A stretch of 64,000 bases of DNA from the NCBI RefSeq assembly GCF_016908935.1, contig NZ_JAFBEV010000009.1, positions 1-64,000 on the forward strand. Reading direction: 5' to 3'. This document shows, in pieces, positions 9,969-18,495 of this stretch (positions within the stretch are counted from its first letter, which is position 1; every line of letters begins with the position of its first letter). The stretch is from Sporolactobacillus spathodeae (GTDB lineage Bacteria > Bacillota > Bacilli > Bacillales > Sporolactobacillaceae). The position numbers were made by a program, and so were the translations under genes. The notes below the pieces were generated by a model, which saw only the letters and a program-made list of their open reading frames with translations, made no database searches and was not told the DNA's origin.

Positions 9969-11303
9969 CTAATCGCGTAATAATTCAACTTTTTCCTGGT
10001 CCCCATTGTCGGCATTCAGAAAAACGCGATACGTCTCATTGCCCCGCGTCGCAAAGAATTCATAGCAGAGGATATTCTTTAATGTCGTATTTTGGAAAAC
10101 TGCCAGATTTGTCTCCCGTACACGTAGTTCAGAATTTAATTGTTTGCGGACGGCATCTGCTGTCAATTTAGGTTTCAGAGGAACATCGCATTTATTGGCC
10201 AGATAGTCGCTCTGATCAAAAGCAATGATCTCGTTTCGATCCATGGCTGTTTTTATTTTAACCGATGCCGGATAGAGACGCACTTGGTTTCTGATTGGCA
10301 CAAATGTGAAAACGGCTACTCGGTTATAGGAATCCCTTTTCGTTAACAACATGTTATGAAACCCATGTTGCTTCAGAAAAAGGGCAGCCTTCTGCTCGGC
10401 TGTATAGAGACCAATCCGCTTCGAACCGATCGCGCGATCCACTAGAAACCAGATTACATGCCCACCTTTTTGGCTAACAGAGGCCGAGTAAGCGGGCCCT
10501 TTTCCGTGATTGGCCCGTAACGTCAGATCAAAGGCGGGAATGCTCGATCCTTTACCTGTTGCATCGATGGACTGGATCTTTGTGTTTTTCAAATTAAGCC
10601 AGTCGATTAAGTGGTCTGATGCCTGTTCTTTATTTAGCTGCTTTCCAGGCAAATCGCGAAAACGCTTTTTGTTAAAAACCATATTTCGCGGATTTTCCGG
10701 GCTGAAGCTCTGTGTATAGTCTGTTGCTTGACCATTTACACGTTTCAGGCCATCAATCACCTGATTATCTTGATTCTGTTTTTTCATTTTTAATGCCATT
10801 TCGACGTCCATCCAACGCAGGTGATTAGCCATCACTTTCTCTTGAACAGCGCGCAATCCGTCGCGTATCGTCATCGATTCGTGGTAAAGCTTTTGCAGCG
10901 TGCGGTATTCTTCGGCGCTAAGCCGTCGATCATTCGTTGTTTTCACGCCGGTGTTATATGTGAAATCACCAACATGTGCAAGGAACTCGTTTGTTCTATT
11001 AAATGGCATCAGCGTCAGCGGCAATTCGTTTGCTGCCGCATGGGCCAGCGCGCTCAGCCGCCAAGATTCAACAAGCTGTGGTCGCATGGACTGTCGCGTC
11101 TGCATCGCCAGAGCCATTCCGAGCGTCTCCTCGAGCGAATCGACATAGTAGGTCAGCTCATGATAAGACTGCTGATAATGGTTTTCTGCATGAATTGTAA
11201 CAGCCTGGCGCATTTGATGCTCTCGATAGCCCCAGATACTTAAGGTGACGACAAACAGAACAGCAAGAACGTAGCCAGTCCAAATCCAGAATCTCCGTCT
11301 CAT
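9969..11303 (-). CDS. ypeB: Germination protein YpeB
   Basis: YpeB stabilises the cortex-lytic enzyme SleB in dormant spores. The protein has one N-terminal membrane segment (about residues 7-24), a coiled-coil-rich middle and C-terminal PepSY repeats. The start is ATG 11303, behind an AGGGGGGG tract that overlaps the end of sleB ten bases upstream. This gives 444 residues (450 in B. subtilis). The sleB-ypeB pair forms one operon and probably depends on forespore sigma-G. Confidence 0.93.
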   Translation of the reverse strand: MRRRFWIWTGYVLAVLFVVTLSIWGYREHQMRQAVTIHAENHYQQSYHELTYYVDSLEETLGMALAMQTRQSMRPQLVESWRLSALAHAAANELPLTLMPFNRTNEFLAHVGDFTYNTGVKTTNDRRLSAEEYRTLQKLYHESMTIRDGLRAVQEKVMANHLRWMDVEMALKMKKQNQDNQVIDGLKRVNGQATDYTQSFSPENPRNMVFNKKRFRDLPGKQLNKEQASDHLIDWLNLKNTKIQSIDATGKGSSIPAFDLTLRANHGKGPAYSASVSQKGGHVIWFLVDRAIGSKRIGLYTAEQKAALFLKQHGFHNMLLTKRDSYNRVAVFTFVPIRNQVRLYPASVKIKTAMDRNEIIAFDQSDYLANKCDVPLKPKLTADAVRKQLNSELRVRETNLAVFQNTTLKNILCYEFFATRGNETYRVFLNADNGDQEKVELLRD

Positions 11304-11313
11304 GAGACCCCCC

Positions 11314-12177
11314 CTATTTACAGAAAATATGCTTGCCGATTTTCCCAATCTGCGGACGCGACCAAATCCATGCGGAGGTTGCTGTGTCCGGATTAAAATA
11401 ATATAGAGCGCCATTGGTCGGATCCCAACCATTAATTGCGTCCATTACAGCTTTTTTTGCATTTTCATTTGGTGTGAGCCAAATCTGACCATCCGAGACA
11501 GCGGTAAATGCACCCGGCTGGAAAATCACATCAGAGATATTGTTCGGAAACCGCGAATCGGACACGCGATTAATAATGACAGCACCGACAGCTACCTGAC
11601 CGATATAGGGTTCGCCTCGAGATTCTCCGTAAACAGCGTTCGCCATGAGATTGACATCTGCTCGAGAATAGCCCTGCGGAAGATTATCAATCGTGTATTT
11701 TCCTTTATTCGTCTGATTGGGTGCTTTAGTATTTGTGCCGCTCTTCGTCGCATTATCCGGCTTACCGGCCGTGCTACCCTTCGATTGCTGCGAAGCTTTT
11801 TGAACCTGCTGGTTAAGCGGCACCCCACCGTAATAGGTAAAAGTATTGCCCGCTTTTAAATTGCGGTCAATATAATCTTTATCAAACCGCGACGCCTTCA
11901 CTAACTTCTGTTTGACACTATCGCCAGCAATCCCGTCAACTTTCATTCCATAATTCTTTTGAAAAGAGCGAAGCGCCCAATACGTACTGTATCCGAATTT
12001 TCCGTCGATCGCTCCTTTATAAAAGCCGATATATTGAAGACGCGCCTGTAATTCAATCACATCATCCCCTGTTTCGCCTTGAGTGATTATTTGATTTGAA
12101 AAGGCGGACGCTTGCATGCTCTGCAGGCAAGTTAACACAAAAACAAGCAGAATTGCCCACCGCCATTGCTTTTTCAC
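11314..12177 (-). CDS. sleB: Spore cortex-lytic enzyme SleB
   Basis: SleB is a lytic transglycosylase that degrades cortex peptidoglycan containing muramic-delta-lactam during germination. A signal peptide ends near ASA/FSNQ, a peptidoglycan-binding repeat domain follows, and a C-terminal hydrolase domain contains the catalytic-glutamate motif GESRGEP. The start is GTG 12177, nine bases after AAGGAGG. This gives 287 residues with a well-formed signal peptide; the ATG at 12207 lies upstream of that ribosome-binding site. Confidence 0.94.
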   Translation of the reverse strand: MKKQWRWAILLVFVLTCLQSMQASAFSNQIITQGETGDDVIELQARLQYIGFYKGAIDGKFGYSTYWALRSFQKNYGMKVDGIAGDSVKQKLVKASRFDKDYIDRNLKAGNTFTYYGGVPLNQQVQKASQQSKGSTAGKPDNATKSGTNTKAPNQTNKGKYTIDNLPQGYSRADVNLMANAVYGESRGEPYIGQVAVGAVIINRVSDSRFPNNISDVIFQPGAFTAVSDGQIWLTPNENAKKAVMDAINGWDPTNGALYYFNPDTATSAWIWSRPQIGKIGKHIFCK

Positions 12178-12365
12178 AAGCCTTTTCCTCCTTGCAACTG
12201 ATAACATCTTGCTTCAGTGTCTCTTGCATCAAGTGAATCTCTGACTGAAATCAAGATTATCATTCCTATAAAAAGCCTTTTTATGCATCTGTTGCCTGCT
12301 GGCCTTTTGGGTTTTTTCAAGGAAGAAAAATTGATGTGCTGTAAAAGCTTTGTCTTGTTCAATTC

Positions 12366-12488
12366 AGGCAAACTTGGCGTAGCCTAGTCTCTTTCTCAAC
12401 AATTGCGCTCTAGTCGCTCGCTTTTCCCACAAGGCGTAGAGCGCCTCACTGCATTTTTGTACGAAAATCTTTATACATGCTTATTCTT
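12366..12488 (+). repeat. Internally deleted copy of the dispersed intergenic repeat
   Basis: The leading hairpin ACTTGGCGTAGCCTAGT is imperfect. The segment from the first to the last core block is deleted, so CTCGCTTTTCCCACAAGG follows almost directly, then the usual GCATTTTTGTACGAAAAT tail. Confidence 0.7.
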
Positions 12489-12493
12489 AAAAT

Positions 12494-12543
12494 AAAGAGG
12501 CTGTCTCATAAGTCTAAAAATAGACTTTTGAGACAGCCTCTTT
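12494..12543 (-). terminator. Long hairpin terminator behind the mecA-type gene
   Basis: A 15-bp perfect stem (12494-12508 with 12529-12543, AAAGAGGCTGTCTCA) encloses a second small dyad AGTCTAAAAATAGACT. T-runs flank both sides. It resembles the hairpin at 52708-52749. Confidence 0.75.
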
Positions 12544-12631
12544 GCTGCCCTATTTATCTTTTCCTGCATGAACAAACGATTGTCTGCATAGGTTCTTAGT
12601 GGCAACAAAAGCAGAAAAACAGCAGGCAAGA

Positions 12632-13252
12632 TCAAGCCTGCGGCATTCCGCCAAAATACGTGTGAATATCGGCAATTGCATGATCCTTCATCAGAAGTTT
12701 TCCGTACTCTGCCAGTCTGTGAATCGTAATTGTTGAGGTATTGCCAAACTCGGCAAGAAGAGCAATTAACGTTTCGAGATTGACAGCAAGTTCCGAATCC
12801 GCTTCGTTGAAGTAAAGATAATACTTATTTTCGAATAAGTAGAGACTACCGCCATCGATGCCGATCTGATGCAGAGTCATTGATAAACGAATAATGTCTT
12901 CAAATTGTTCAAACTGATAAAGAATATCCTGACTCTCGTCCATTGTGACCTGCATCTGGATAAAGTCATCATCTTCTTCAAAGTCATCGGCATCTTTACT
13001 GTTCTCATCCGACCGACCTTTTGAGACAATGACAACCATACCTTGAGCCGGCAATGAAAAAACTTCAACATCTATCGGACCATTGGCTTCAAAACCAAGC
13101 TCACTGCCTGCTTCATCCATCATATCACGAAAAAGCTGTTCCACGCGCGGCAGATCATGCCACATATCTTCTTTTGAAATCCCTCGTTCATTCAAATCGT
13201 CAAAAGTCAGGAATATTTTAATCCTGTCACCGTTCAGACGTTCCAATCGCAT
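12632..13252 (-). CDS. mecB: MecA-family ClpC adaptor protein (YpbH/MecB position)
   Basis: The 206-residue protein shows the MecA layout: an N-terminal substrate-binding domain beginning MRLERLNGDRIKIFLT, an acidic linker near residues 80-100 (DADDFEEDDDF) and a C-terminal ClpC-binding domain. MecA proteins deliver substrates to ClpCP and activate ClpC. Its place between sleB-ypeB and the ypbG-like gene matches B. subtilis ypbH (mecB), the paralogue of mecA. The paralogue choice is based on synteny only. Confidence 0.85.
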   Translation of the reverse strand: MRLERLNGDRIKIFLTFDDLNERGISKEDMWHDLPRVEQLFRDMMDEAGSELGFEANGPIDVEVFSLPAQGMVVIVSKGRSDENSKDADDFEEDDDFIQMQVTMDESQDILYQFEQFEDIIRLSMTLHQIGIDGGSLYLFENKYYLYFNEADSELAVNLETLIALLAEFGNTSTITIHRLAEYGKLLMKDHAIADIHTYFGGMPQA

Positions 13253-13449
13253 GCCAAACGCCCCCTTGCCATCCCAGCCTGATCATTACTCAGCATCGCA
13301 GACCCTTTTCCTTACTATATGTTTCTTTCCTGTTTCGGTGCTACTGGTGAGCCAGAAGAGCCTCATTCTGAGAAAAAAATATAGAGAACTTTAGTGTAGT
13401 ATACAACGCCCTTAAAAAAAAGTACATGCTGACGCTCAATTGTCTCGCC

Positions 13450-14298
13450 TCAAGCGAAGCAGAGACGCAGATAGAGCGTATCCGGCGGTGCGGCGAAACG
13501 AAGCGGCAGTTTTGTTGTTCCATAGCCGTTACTGATGATTAGTGTCCCAAAATCAAGTTTTTTTACCCCACCTTTTTCTTTAATTGTCAGACCAAACAGA
13601 TTAATCTGTCCGCCATGTGTATGTCCGCATATTGCATAGGAGAGACCCATTGACCGTTTAAGCTTTTTCTTTATCGATGGATTGTGGCTGAACAGTAACG
13701 TTGGCGCGTCAGCATGACGCGTAGCGAGTGCTTCTGCCAATCTATCCCGCCGGGTTGTCGCATCATTAACACCCGTGAAATTAATCACTTGACCGCCCTT
13801 TTGTATCACTGCCGTCTGATTATCTAAAATAGTAACGTGACAGTCATGCAGCAATCTTTCAATGGCGTTTTTTCCAGTATCCCCATCATGATTGCCCCAG
13901 ACAAAATAGGTTGGTGCAAGTTGTGTTAGACGCCTCAAATTCTCTCTGACACGAAATAACGGAACACCCCGTTCTGTCAAGTCACCACCGATAACGACAT
14001 AATCCGGCGGTGCCGGTAATTTATCGAGTAGATGTCGCGTGACTTTACGGCGGTGAATATCTGAAATGAAAAAGATTGTTCGCCCTTCAAAAACAGGCGG
14101 CAGATCGTCAATCAGCAGTTCAATTTGAATCAAGCGATCAGCGTGCGCTTCTGAATACATGAAAACAAACAAAATTGACAATAGCCATATGATTGCAGCG
14201 AAAAACACGTAAAAGTTCGCCAACAGCCTCACCCCTATTTCCCGGCATCTATTTAAAATAGGTTTCTTTACGAGTCGGCTGCAAATGACGGTCGTCAT
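13450..14298 (-). CDS. ypbG: Membrane-anchored metallophosphoesterase, YpbG-like
   Basis: Calcineurin-type phosphoesterase motifs are in order: SDIHR (near 79), GGDLTERG (near 104), GNHD (near 136), SHNP and GHTHGG. A single hydrophobic N-terminal segment (about residues 30-48) anchors it. The substrate is unknown. It lies between the MecA-type gene and cotJ as in B. subtilis. The start is uncertain: 14298 is the outer limit, and a GTG or TTG about 24 residues inside, near a GGGGTGAGG tract, is possible. Confidence 0.8.
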   Translation of the reverse strand: MTTVICSRLVKKPILNRCREIGVRLLANFYVFFAAIIWLLSILFVFMYSEAHADRLIQIELLIDDLPPVFEGRTIFFISDIHRRKVTRHLLDKLPAPPDYVVIGGDLTERGVPLFRVRENLRRLTQLAPTYFVWGNHDGDTGKNAIERLLHDCHVTILDNQTAVIQKGGQVINFTGVNDATTRRDRLAEALATRHADAPTLLFSHNPSIKKKLKRSMGLSYAICGHTHGGQINLFGLTIKEKGGVKKLDFGTLIISNGYGTTKLPLRFAAPPDTLYLRLCFA

Positions 14299-14348
14299 AA
14301 AAAATTATAGCCTCAAGAATTTTCCGTCTTATTTTTTAGAATCGAGTC

Positions 14349-14375
14349 TAATGACAAGCAGCGAGAGCATATAAA
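14349..14375 (+). promoter_or_regulatory. Candidate sigma-E promoter of cotJABC
   Basis: CATATAAA (14368-14375) resembles a sigma-E -10 and lies 14 bases behind TAATG (14349-14353). cotJ is transcribed by sigma-E in the mother cell of B. subtilis. The match is partial. Confidence 0.4.
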
Positions 14376-14414
14376 AAAAAAGAATTAATTTTCAAATGAT
14401 TGGAGGCTTTTGAA

Positions 14415-14636
14415 TTGCCAGCAAGCAGAAGATGGGTACAGCCCTATGTCAGCCCTTTTGACCCATGTCCACCAATCGGTCCGATAGCCTATGAAACGCC
14501 GATACAGCTTTATCTCGGCTTTCAACCCCCAGGTATGGAGCAATTTTCACCGGTTCAGGCGCTCGCCCACGGTACATTATGGCCAGGTCTATACTCGCCG
14601 TATACAAACCCTTATCTCGAAAAAAAGAAAGGATGA
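14415..14636 (+). CDS. cotJA: Spore coat protein CotJA
   Basis: The small inner-coat-associated protein has the family hallmarks SPFDPCPPIGP and YLGFQPPGMEQFSP. The likely start is TTG 14415, eight bases behind GGAGG. The frame opens earlier at 14400, but that would put the ribosome-binding site inside the gene. The cotJA-cotJB-cotJC order is conserved with B. subtilis. Confidence 0.92.
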   Translation: MPASRRWVQPYVSPFDPCPPIGPIAYETPIQLYLGFQPPGMEQFSPVQALAHGTLWPGLYSPYTNPYLEKKKG

Positions 14637-14641
14637 TCACT

Positions 14642-14911
14642 GTGTCCAGGCAAAATCCACTACCACCTGAATACTATGATGAGTTGCACGCTTTGCAGGC
14701 GATTGATTTTACACTCGTGGAGTTGAACCTTTATCTAGATACCCATCCGGACGATTTAGAAACATTAAAACAATTTAATTCGACAGCTTTAAAAAGCCGT
14801 GAAATGACCGAAGCATTTGAGAAAAAATATGGACCGCTGCAAAATTTTGGTCATAGTTTTTCTGCCTATCCTTGGCAGTGGAAAGAAGCACCTTGGCCAT
14901 GGCAGGTCTAA
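14642..14911 (+). CDS. cotJB: Spore coat protein CotJB
   Basis: The protein of about 89 residues ends in YPWQWKEAPWPWQV, diagnostic for CotJB, and contains the family block QAIDFTLVELNLYLDTHP. The start is GTG 14642, nine bases after AGAAAGG; an ATG at 14633 overlapping the cotJA stop is the alternative. CotJB is recruited to the coat together with CotJC. Confidence 0.92.
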   Translation: MSRQNPLPPEYYDELHALQAIDFTLVELNLYLDTHPDDLETLKQFNSTALKSREMTEAFEKKYGPLQNFGHSFSAYPWQWKEAPWPWQV

Positions 14912-14964
14912 CAGCGTTGCATTGAACACAAGCAGACGTAAATGAAGGGAGAGCGAACAGAGAC

Positions 14965-15195
14965 ATGTGGTATTATCAAAAAAAATTGCAATATCCTGTT
15001 CGTGTCGGTACGTGCAATCCACGTCTTGCCAAATTTCTGATCGAACAATACGGCGGTGCAGACGGTGAACTTGCAGCAGCACTCCGCTATCTAAATCAGC
15101 GCTATACAATTCCAGAACGCGTCATCGGTCTTCTTAACGATATCGGCACTGAGGAGTTCGCGCACCTTGAAATGATTGCCACAATGGTCTATAAA
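14965..15195 (+). pseudogene. cotJC: cotJC 5' part, interrupted by the intervening element
   Basis: These 77 codons match the N-terminal part of CotJC, a manganese-catalase-like ferritin-fold spore coat protein, including GADGELAAALRYLNQRY and GTEEFAHLEMIATMVYK. Past 15195 the frame runs on in element sequence to a stop at 15304-15306 and is no longer CotJC. This half holds only part of the di-metal ligand set, so it should be inactive alone. The missing part lies at 24639-24974. Joining at the shared 11-bp core restores the frame exactly, so this is better described as a split gene than as a decayed one. Confidence 0.95.
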
Positions 15196-15214
15196 CTAAC
15201 GGTTTCTAAATTGC
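15185..15214. other. attL: left junction with core and one attP arm
   Basis: The core TGGTCTATAAA (15185-15195) is followed by element sequence containing CTAAATTGC (15206-15214). This pairs as an inverted repeat with GCAATATAG (24616-24624) at the right junction once the circle is closed. The arms are spaced symmetrically around an AA dinucleotide within the core. Confidence 0.85.
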
Positions 15215-15263
15215 TACACATAAATATACTATTCCCTTCCTTATTATATTCTAAAAAAAGTGC

Positions 15264-15302
15264 AAAAAAAAATGGAGTCACCGCCAAAAAGACGGTAACC
15301 CC
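15264..15302 (-). terminator. Terminator behind the 59-aa ORF
   Basis: GGAGTCACCGCC (15274-15285) pairs through 12 positions, some G-U, with GACGGTAACCCC (15291-15302). On the minus strand ATTTTTTTTT follows. The stem overlaps the 3' end of the 59-aa ORF. Confidence 0.75.
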
Positions 15303-15457
15303 ATAGCAATCTCAATAAACTTTTCCATATCCAATTCTCCAACAGAAGTTGCTTTTCCAACCCCTTCAACAATAACAGTTTTATCATCAACCGTTTCCTT
15401 TGGTTCTGCATGTTCTGCATGTTCTTCATGTTCTTCATGTTCATTATGTCTAATCAT
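15278..15457 (-). CDS. 59-aa acidic His/Glu-repeat protein at the element's left end
   Basis: ATG 15457 follows GGCGGTGA with four bases between. The 59-residue product starts MIRHNEHEEHEEHAEHAE, a His/Glu-rich repeat, and continues as a short folded-looking part (VIVEGVGKATSVGELD, MEKFIEIAMG). It ends at a clear terminator, which supports a real transcription unit. I do not recognise the family. After excision it would lie directly upstream of the large recombinase on the same strand. Size and place resemble SprB, the small recombination directionality factor of SP-beta, but no sequence match is claimed. A CATAAATT just upstream could be a sigma-E -10. Confidence 0.6.
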   Translation of the reverse strand: MIRHNEHEEHEEHAEHAEPKETVDDKTVIVEGVGKATSVGELDMEKFIEIAMGLPSFWR

Positions 15458-15708
15458 GATGTCACCGCCCTAATTGCAATTTATGAGGTTGATAGTTTGT
15501 CTAAGAACCTACACACAGGCACTTGCAGATAAGGACAGAAAAAGGACATTACATATTTGTTTTTTTTTTAATGTAACTTGTTTCATTTTTATAAGGCGGT
15601 GCTGCCTGTAAAAAGCGGGTGTTTTACGCCTATGTATATATAGGAATTAAAGCACAATATTGAATCACGGCCTTTGTTGGTTTGACCACTTCCAGCACTG
15701 GCCTTACT

Positions 15709-15736
15709 GGTACGGCGTTCCTGCCGTGCCTTTTTA
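15709..15736 (+). terminator. Terminator facing out of the interrupted cotJC transcript
   Basis: GGTACGGC (15709-15716) pairs with GCCGTGCC (15723-15730) and TTTTTATTT follows on the plus strand. It would stop transcripts that enter from cotJ before they reach the HTH gene. Confidence 0.7.
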
Positions 15737-15789
15737 TTTAGCCTTTGACCTCAATAATTTTGAATCTTATCCATGAGAGGATGAACATA

Positions 15790-16059
15790 TTGGAAAGACT
15801 TCCCTACAAGCAAGAAGTAGACGCTAGGTTTATCCGTCCTATTCGGCATACCCGCAACAAAAGTCTAGATGAGTTTAGTTGTTTTATGGAAATTGACCCT
15901 GCCACTATTAGTAAGCTAGAAAACAGACAGCTACGGTTTACACCCTACTATGAAGAAAAGTTGAGGCTGGCCATGAAACGGCTACGTATAACGGGCGTGG
16001 AAATCCAAAGTATTAGAAAACTGATAGATGTTAAAGAAAGTCGGAATTACAGGACATGA
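15790..16059 (+). CDS. XRE-type helix-turn-helix protein
   Basis: This small DNA-binding protein of 89 residues has an HTH_XRE-like region RNKSLDEFSCFMEIDPATIS followed by KLENRQ near residues 22-47. It is the first plus-strand gene of the element and a candidate repressor of element functions. The start is TTG 15790, nine bases after GAGAGG; ATG 15781 is possible but too close to that site. The target is unknown. Confidence 0.65.
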   Translation: MERLPYKQEVDARFIRPIRHTRNKSLDEFSCFMEIDPATISKLENRQLRFTPYYEEKLRLAMKRLRITGVEIQSIRKLIDVKESRNYRT

Positions 16060-16138
16060 CCACTGTAGGCCTGATACTGTTACTTAAACTGATTGTATTG
16101 ACAAGAATTGAAAAACATAAAAGCGAGGTAATTAAACC

Positions 16139-16489
16139 ATGACGGAATTTAATCCTGAACTTATTAGGGCATTGGCAAACGGGGACGCACAGGCATTAGA
16201 ACAGATTAAAAGCTACCCGTTAACAGTAAGAATGGCATTAGGAACAGCGGTTGACCAACTACGGCGAGATGAAAATATAGTACCAATGTCAGGTGGCGGC
16301 TTTTCTCTCTATGAACAAAAACCAAGTTCTTATATGGACACTGAAGCTGTGGGAAAGGCATTAGCAGAACGTAATAAGAAATTACGTGAAGCAGAAGAAC
16401 TCAAGGAAAAAATTAGAGAAGAACACTTATTGAAGGTTGCTAAACAACAAGCCACACGGGCAAGGCTTGGGCTTAGATATGACAGATAA
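16139..16489 (+). CDS. Hypothetical protein (116 aa)
   Basis: I do not recognise this protein. It has a GAGGT ribosome-binding site nine bases before ATG 16139. An N-terminal part begins MTEFNPELIRALANGDAQAL, a short glycine patch (MSGGGFS) follows near residue 50, and then a strongly charged helical stretch of about 35 residues (residues 74-108), possibly coiled coil. It ends just before a good terminator, which supports expression. Confidence 0.6.
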   Translation: MTEFNPELIRALANGDAQALEQIKSYPLTVRMALGTAVDQLRRDENIVPMSGGGFSLYEQKPSSYMDTEAVGKALAERNKKLREAEELKEKIREEHLLKVAKQQATRARLGLRYDR

Positions 16490-16519
16490 CTCAATGTTGT
16501 GATTTTCCCCTATACTCTA

Positions 16520-16551
16520 CCCGCTGGCATTATTGCTGGCGGGCTATTTTT
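16520..16551 (+). terminator. Terminator behind the 116-aa gene
   Basis: CCCGCTGGC (16520-16528) pairs with GCTGGCGGG (16535-16543), using two G-U pairs. CTATTTTTAT follows. Confidence 0.75.
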
Positions 16552-16577
16552 ATACTCTCTAAAAGGCGGGATACAGT

Positions 16578-16823
16578 ATGAATTACAATATAAATAACAA
16601 TGTGGCAATCTTTTATCACACCTTAGAAAATGCTAAGAATTGCAAGGTTATGTTTGCAGACGGTTCTGTGTATTGGCAGAAAACCATTCCTAATACAGTA
16701 CACTGGTACATTATCGGTGAACGGAAAAAGTTATACCTAGATGAGAAATGTGAACAGCTGGCAGACGTGACAAGGGCAGACAAAATAAAAGAGTGTAAGC
16801 GGCTAGGGCTTATTAAGGGTTAA
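16578..16823 (+). CDS. Hypothetical protein (81 aa)
   Basis: A small protein with no family that I recognise. It is rich in aromatic residues (VYWQKTIPNTVHWYIIG) with a charged C-terminal part. A GGCGGGA purine tract lies seven bases before ATG 16578, and a terminator overlaps its 3' end. It looks like a small beta-rich cargo protein of the element. Confidence 0.5.
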   Translation: MNYNINNNVAIFYHTLENAKNCKVMFADGSVYWQKTIPNTVHWYIIGERKKLYLDEKCEQLADVTRADKIKECKRLGLIKG

Positions 16824-16850
16824 GGTGAAAAGCCTTAGCCTTATTTTTTT
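16815..16850 (+). terminator. Terminator behind the 81-aa gene
   Basis: An AAGG-TTAAGG arm pairs with CCTTAGCCTT and is followed by ATTTTTTT. The arm starts within the last codons of the gene. Confidence 0.6.
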
Positions 16851-17700
16851 GTACAAAAAAGATTTATCAAAATTATACTTAATTTCCTTACTAGAATTAT
16901 TGATTACTGTCACAGTATCTTTTTATTATTAAAGTGATTGTTATTAGTTCTTATTTCATCACAGTTGGCAGTGCCTTTACTTGTGATTAACAAATCTCTG
17001 TTTTTGTGCCAAAGCAGGTTTCCAAGATTTTGCAAAAATTTTTTCTTAGACTTCAAACAAATTAAAATGGCGAAATCCTTAACCACCCTTGGTTGACGCA
17101 GTTCCTGCCCCCCTATATTGCCGCTGTGTTGCATTGAATCGGGTTAGAACTACGCTGATAGACATTTCATTGCAACTGAGGGCATAAGTCTAGAGGATAT
17201 ATGCAATGATAGCGTTACCAAACAGTTTAGAAACTGCGGTGTATATTTTGCAACCATCAGACCGCCCCCATAGACACCCCCCGTCCCCCCTATATACCCT
17301 TCAGCCTCATTCAATCCGGCACCTTCCCGCCGCTATCTCTGTCCTTCTCTGCCGCCGCTGTCCTCTCTTTCATTGCTTTATCTCTTATTCAGTCATTGCT
17401 TTATTGCCTCTTTGCTGTAGTCTCTCTGTGGCCTGTCCTGTACGGCCTCTGTGCTGTCCTGCGGCTGTCTCTTCCGTTCCCTTGCCGATGCCCGTTGCCT
17501 GTCCCTCTGCCGCCCTCTGTGGCTGTCCTGTGGAATCTCTTCCTTTCTCTTTACCCGTGCTATGCTTGTGTAGCAGTGTGGGCTATGTGCCTTGTTTACC
17601 CCGTCACTTTTTGACAGTGAATTATGGTAGTGGCTGAACCCCTGCCCCGCCTTTGTCTATTGCTGGCTGTCAATTGTGTACACTATCGAGAGTCATAACT
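16851..17700. other. Non-coding stretch with an adenine-poor pyrimidine tract
   Basis: I see no convincing gene in these 850 bases. From about 17250 to 17580 the plus strand is dominated by C and T with few A, and CTGTCC recurs at least five times (near 17359, 17433, 17455, 17500 and 17524). A frame of 143 codons is open across it, but its product is a low-complexity Leu/Pro/Cys/Ser string with no ribosome-binding site. One copy of the TGTGATTA motif lies at 16982-16989. Confidence 0.6.
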
Positions 17701-17709
17701 TAAAAGTAT

Positions 17710-17738
17710 TGACACCGATTTAAAAGTCTTGTAATATC
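17710..17738 (+). promoter_or_regulatory. Sigma-A promoter of the small serine recombinase
   Basis: TTGACA (17710-17715), a 17-base spacer and TAATAT (17733-17738) form an almost ideal vegetative promoter. TGACACC at the -35 and GGTGTCA downstream (about 17752-17758) form an inverted repeat. GTCATAA-type words recur near 17693 and 17772. These may be recombinase or repressor binding sites. Confidence 0.8.
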
Positions 17739-17800
17739 AGGGTATCGGGTGGTGTCATTACTTAGTGTCATAAATAATATACAAAAAGGGGCTATACATA

Positions 17801-18355
17801 ATGAAATATGGATATGCAAGGGTAAGCACAGTTCAACAAGATTTAAAGGCACAATTACAGACATTAGAGAAAGAAGGATGTGAAAAGATTTATTCTGAGA
17901 AGTTCACAGGCACAAAGACAGACCGCCCCGAATTTAAAAAACTGCTTTCTATGCTTAAAGACGGTGACACCTTAGTAATAACCAAACTAGACCGCTTTGC
18001 ACGTTCTACAGGGGATGCTATAAAGACCATAAAAACCCTATTTGAAAAAGGGGTCAAAGTTCATGTGCTAAACATGGGCATCATAGAGAATACCTCGACA
18101 GGACGGCTTATCTTTAATATCATGAGTTCCTTTGCAGAATTTGAACGAGATATGATTGTAGAACGCACACAAGAAGGTAAGGCCATTGCTAAACAGCGGG
18201 GCGACTTTAGAGAAGGGCGGCCAAAAAAGTATTCTAAGAAACAAATAGAACACGCTTTAGGGTTGTTAGACAACCGTTCTTATAAAGAAGTGGAGAATAT
18301 GACAGGAATTTCAAAAAGTACCCTGATTAGAGAGAAGAGAAATAGTTATAATTAA
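17801..18355 (+). CDS. Small serine recombinase (resolvase/invertase family)
   Basis: The 184-residue protein has the catalytic N-terminal domain of resolvases and invertases. The nucleophile is Ser9 in YARVST, and the conserved [10 protein letters not shown] block is near residue 60. A C-terminal HTH follows ([19 protein letters not shown]). It would cut and rejoin DNA at paired sites, for instance to resolve multimers of the excised circle. The strong promoter upstream suggests expression in growing cells. It is a second recombinase beside the large one. Confidence 0.92.
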   Translation: MKYGYARVSTVQQDLKAQLQTLEKEGCEKIYSEKFTGTKTDRPEFKKLLSMLKDGDTLVITKLDRFARSTGDAIKTIKTLFEKGVKVHVLNMGIIENTSTGRLIFNIMSSFAEFERDMIVERTQEGKAIAKQRGDFREGRPKKYSKKQIEHALGLLDNRSYKEVENMTGISKSTLIREKRNSYN

Positions 18356-18495
18356 ACTCCAATTAAAATGATATTTACTTACTCAACTGTCTTCAAATAA
18401 ATGGGTGAACAAACCAAAGACTATCATTGACACAGGCTTATGTTTAACTTATGATGAACATAAGCTATTCATAAGTAAAGAAAGGGAGAATTTAA

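Noticed and set aside
14965-15306. cotJC as a plain pseudogene
   Set aside because: Both halves are free of stops and frameshifts and rejoin exactly at a recombination core, which argues for a kept split gene.
17206-17637. Open frame of 143 codons in the pyrimidine tract
   Set aside because: The product is a low-complexity Leu/Ser/Pro/Cys string explained by base bias. No ribosome-binding site and no recognisable domain.
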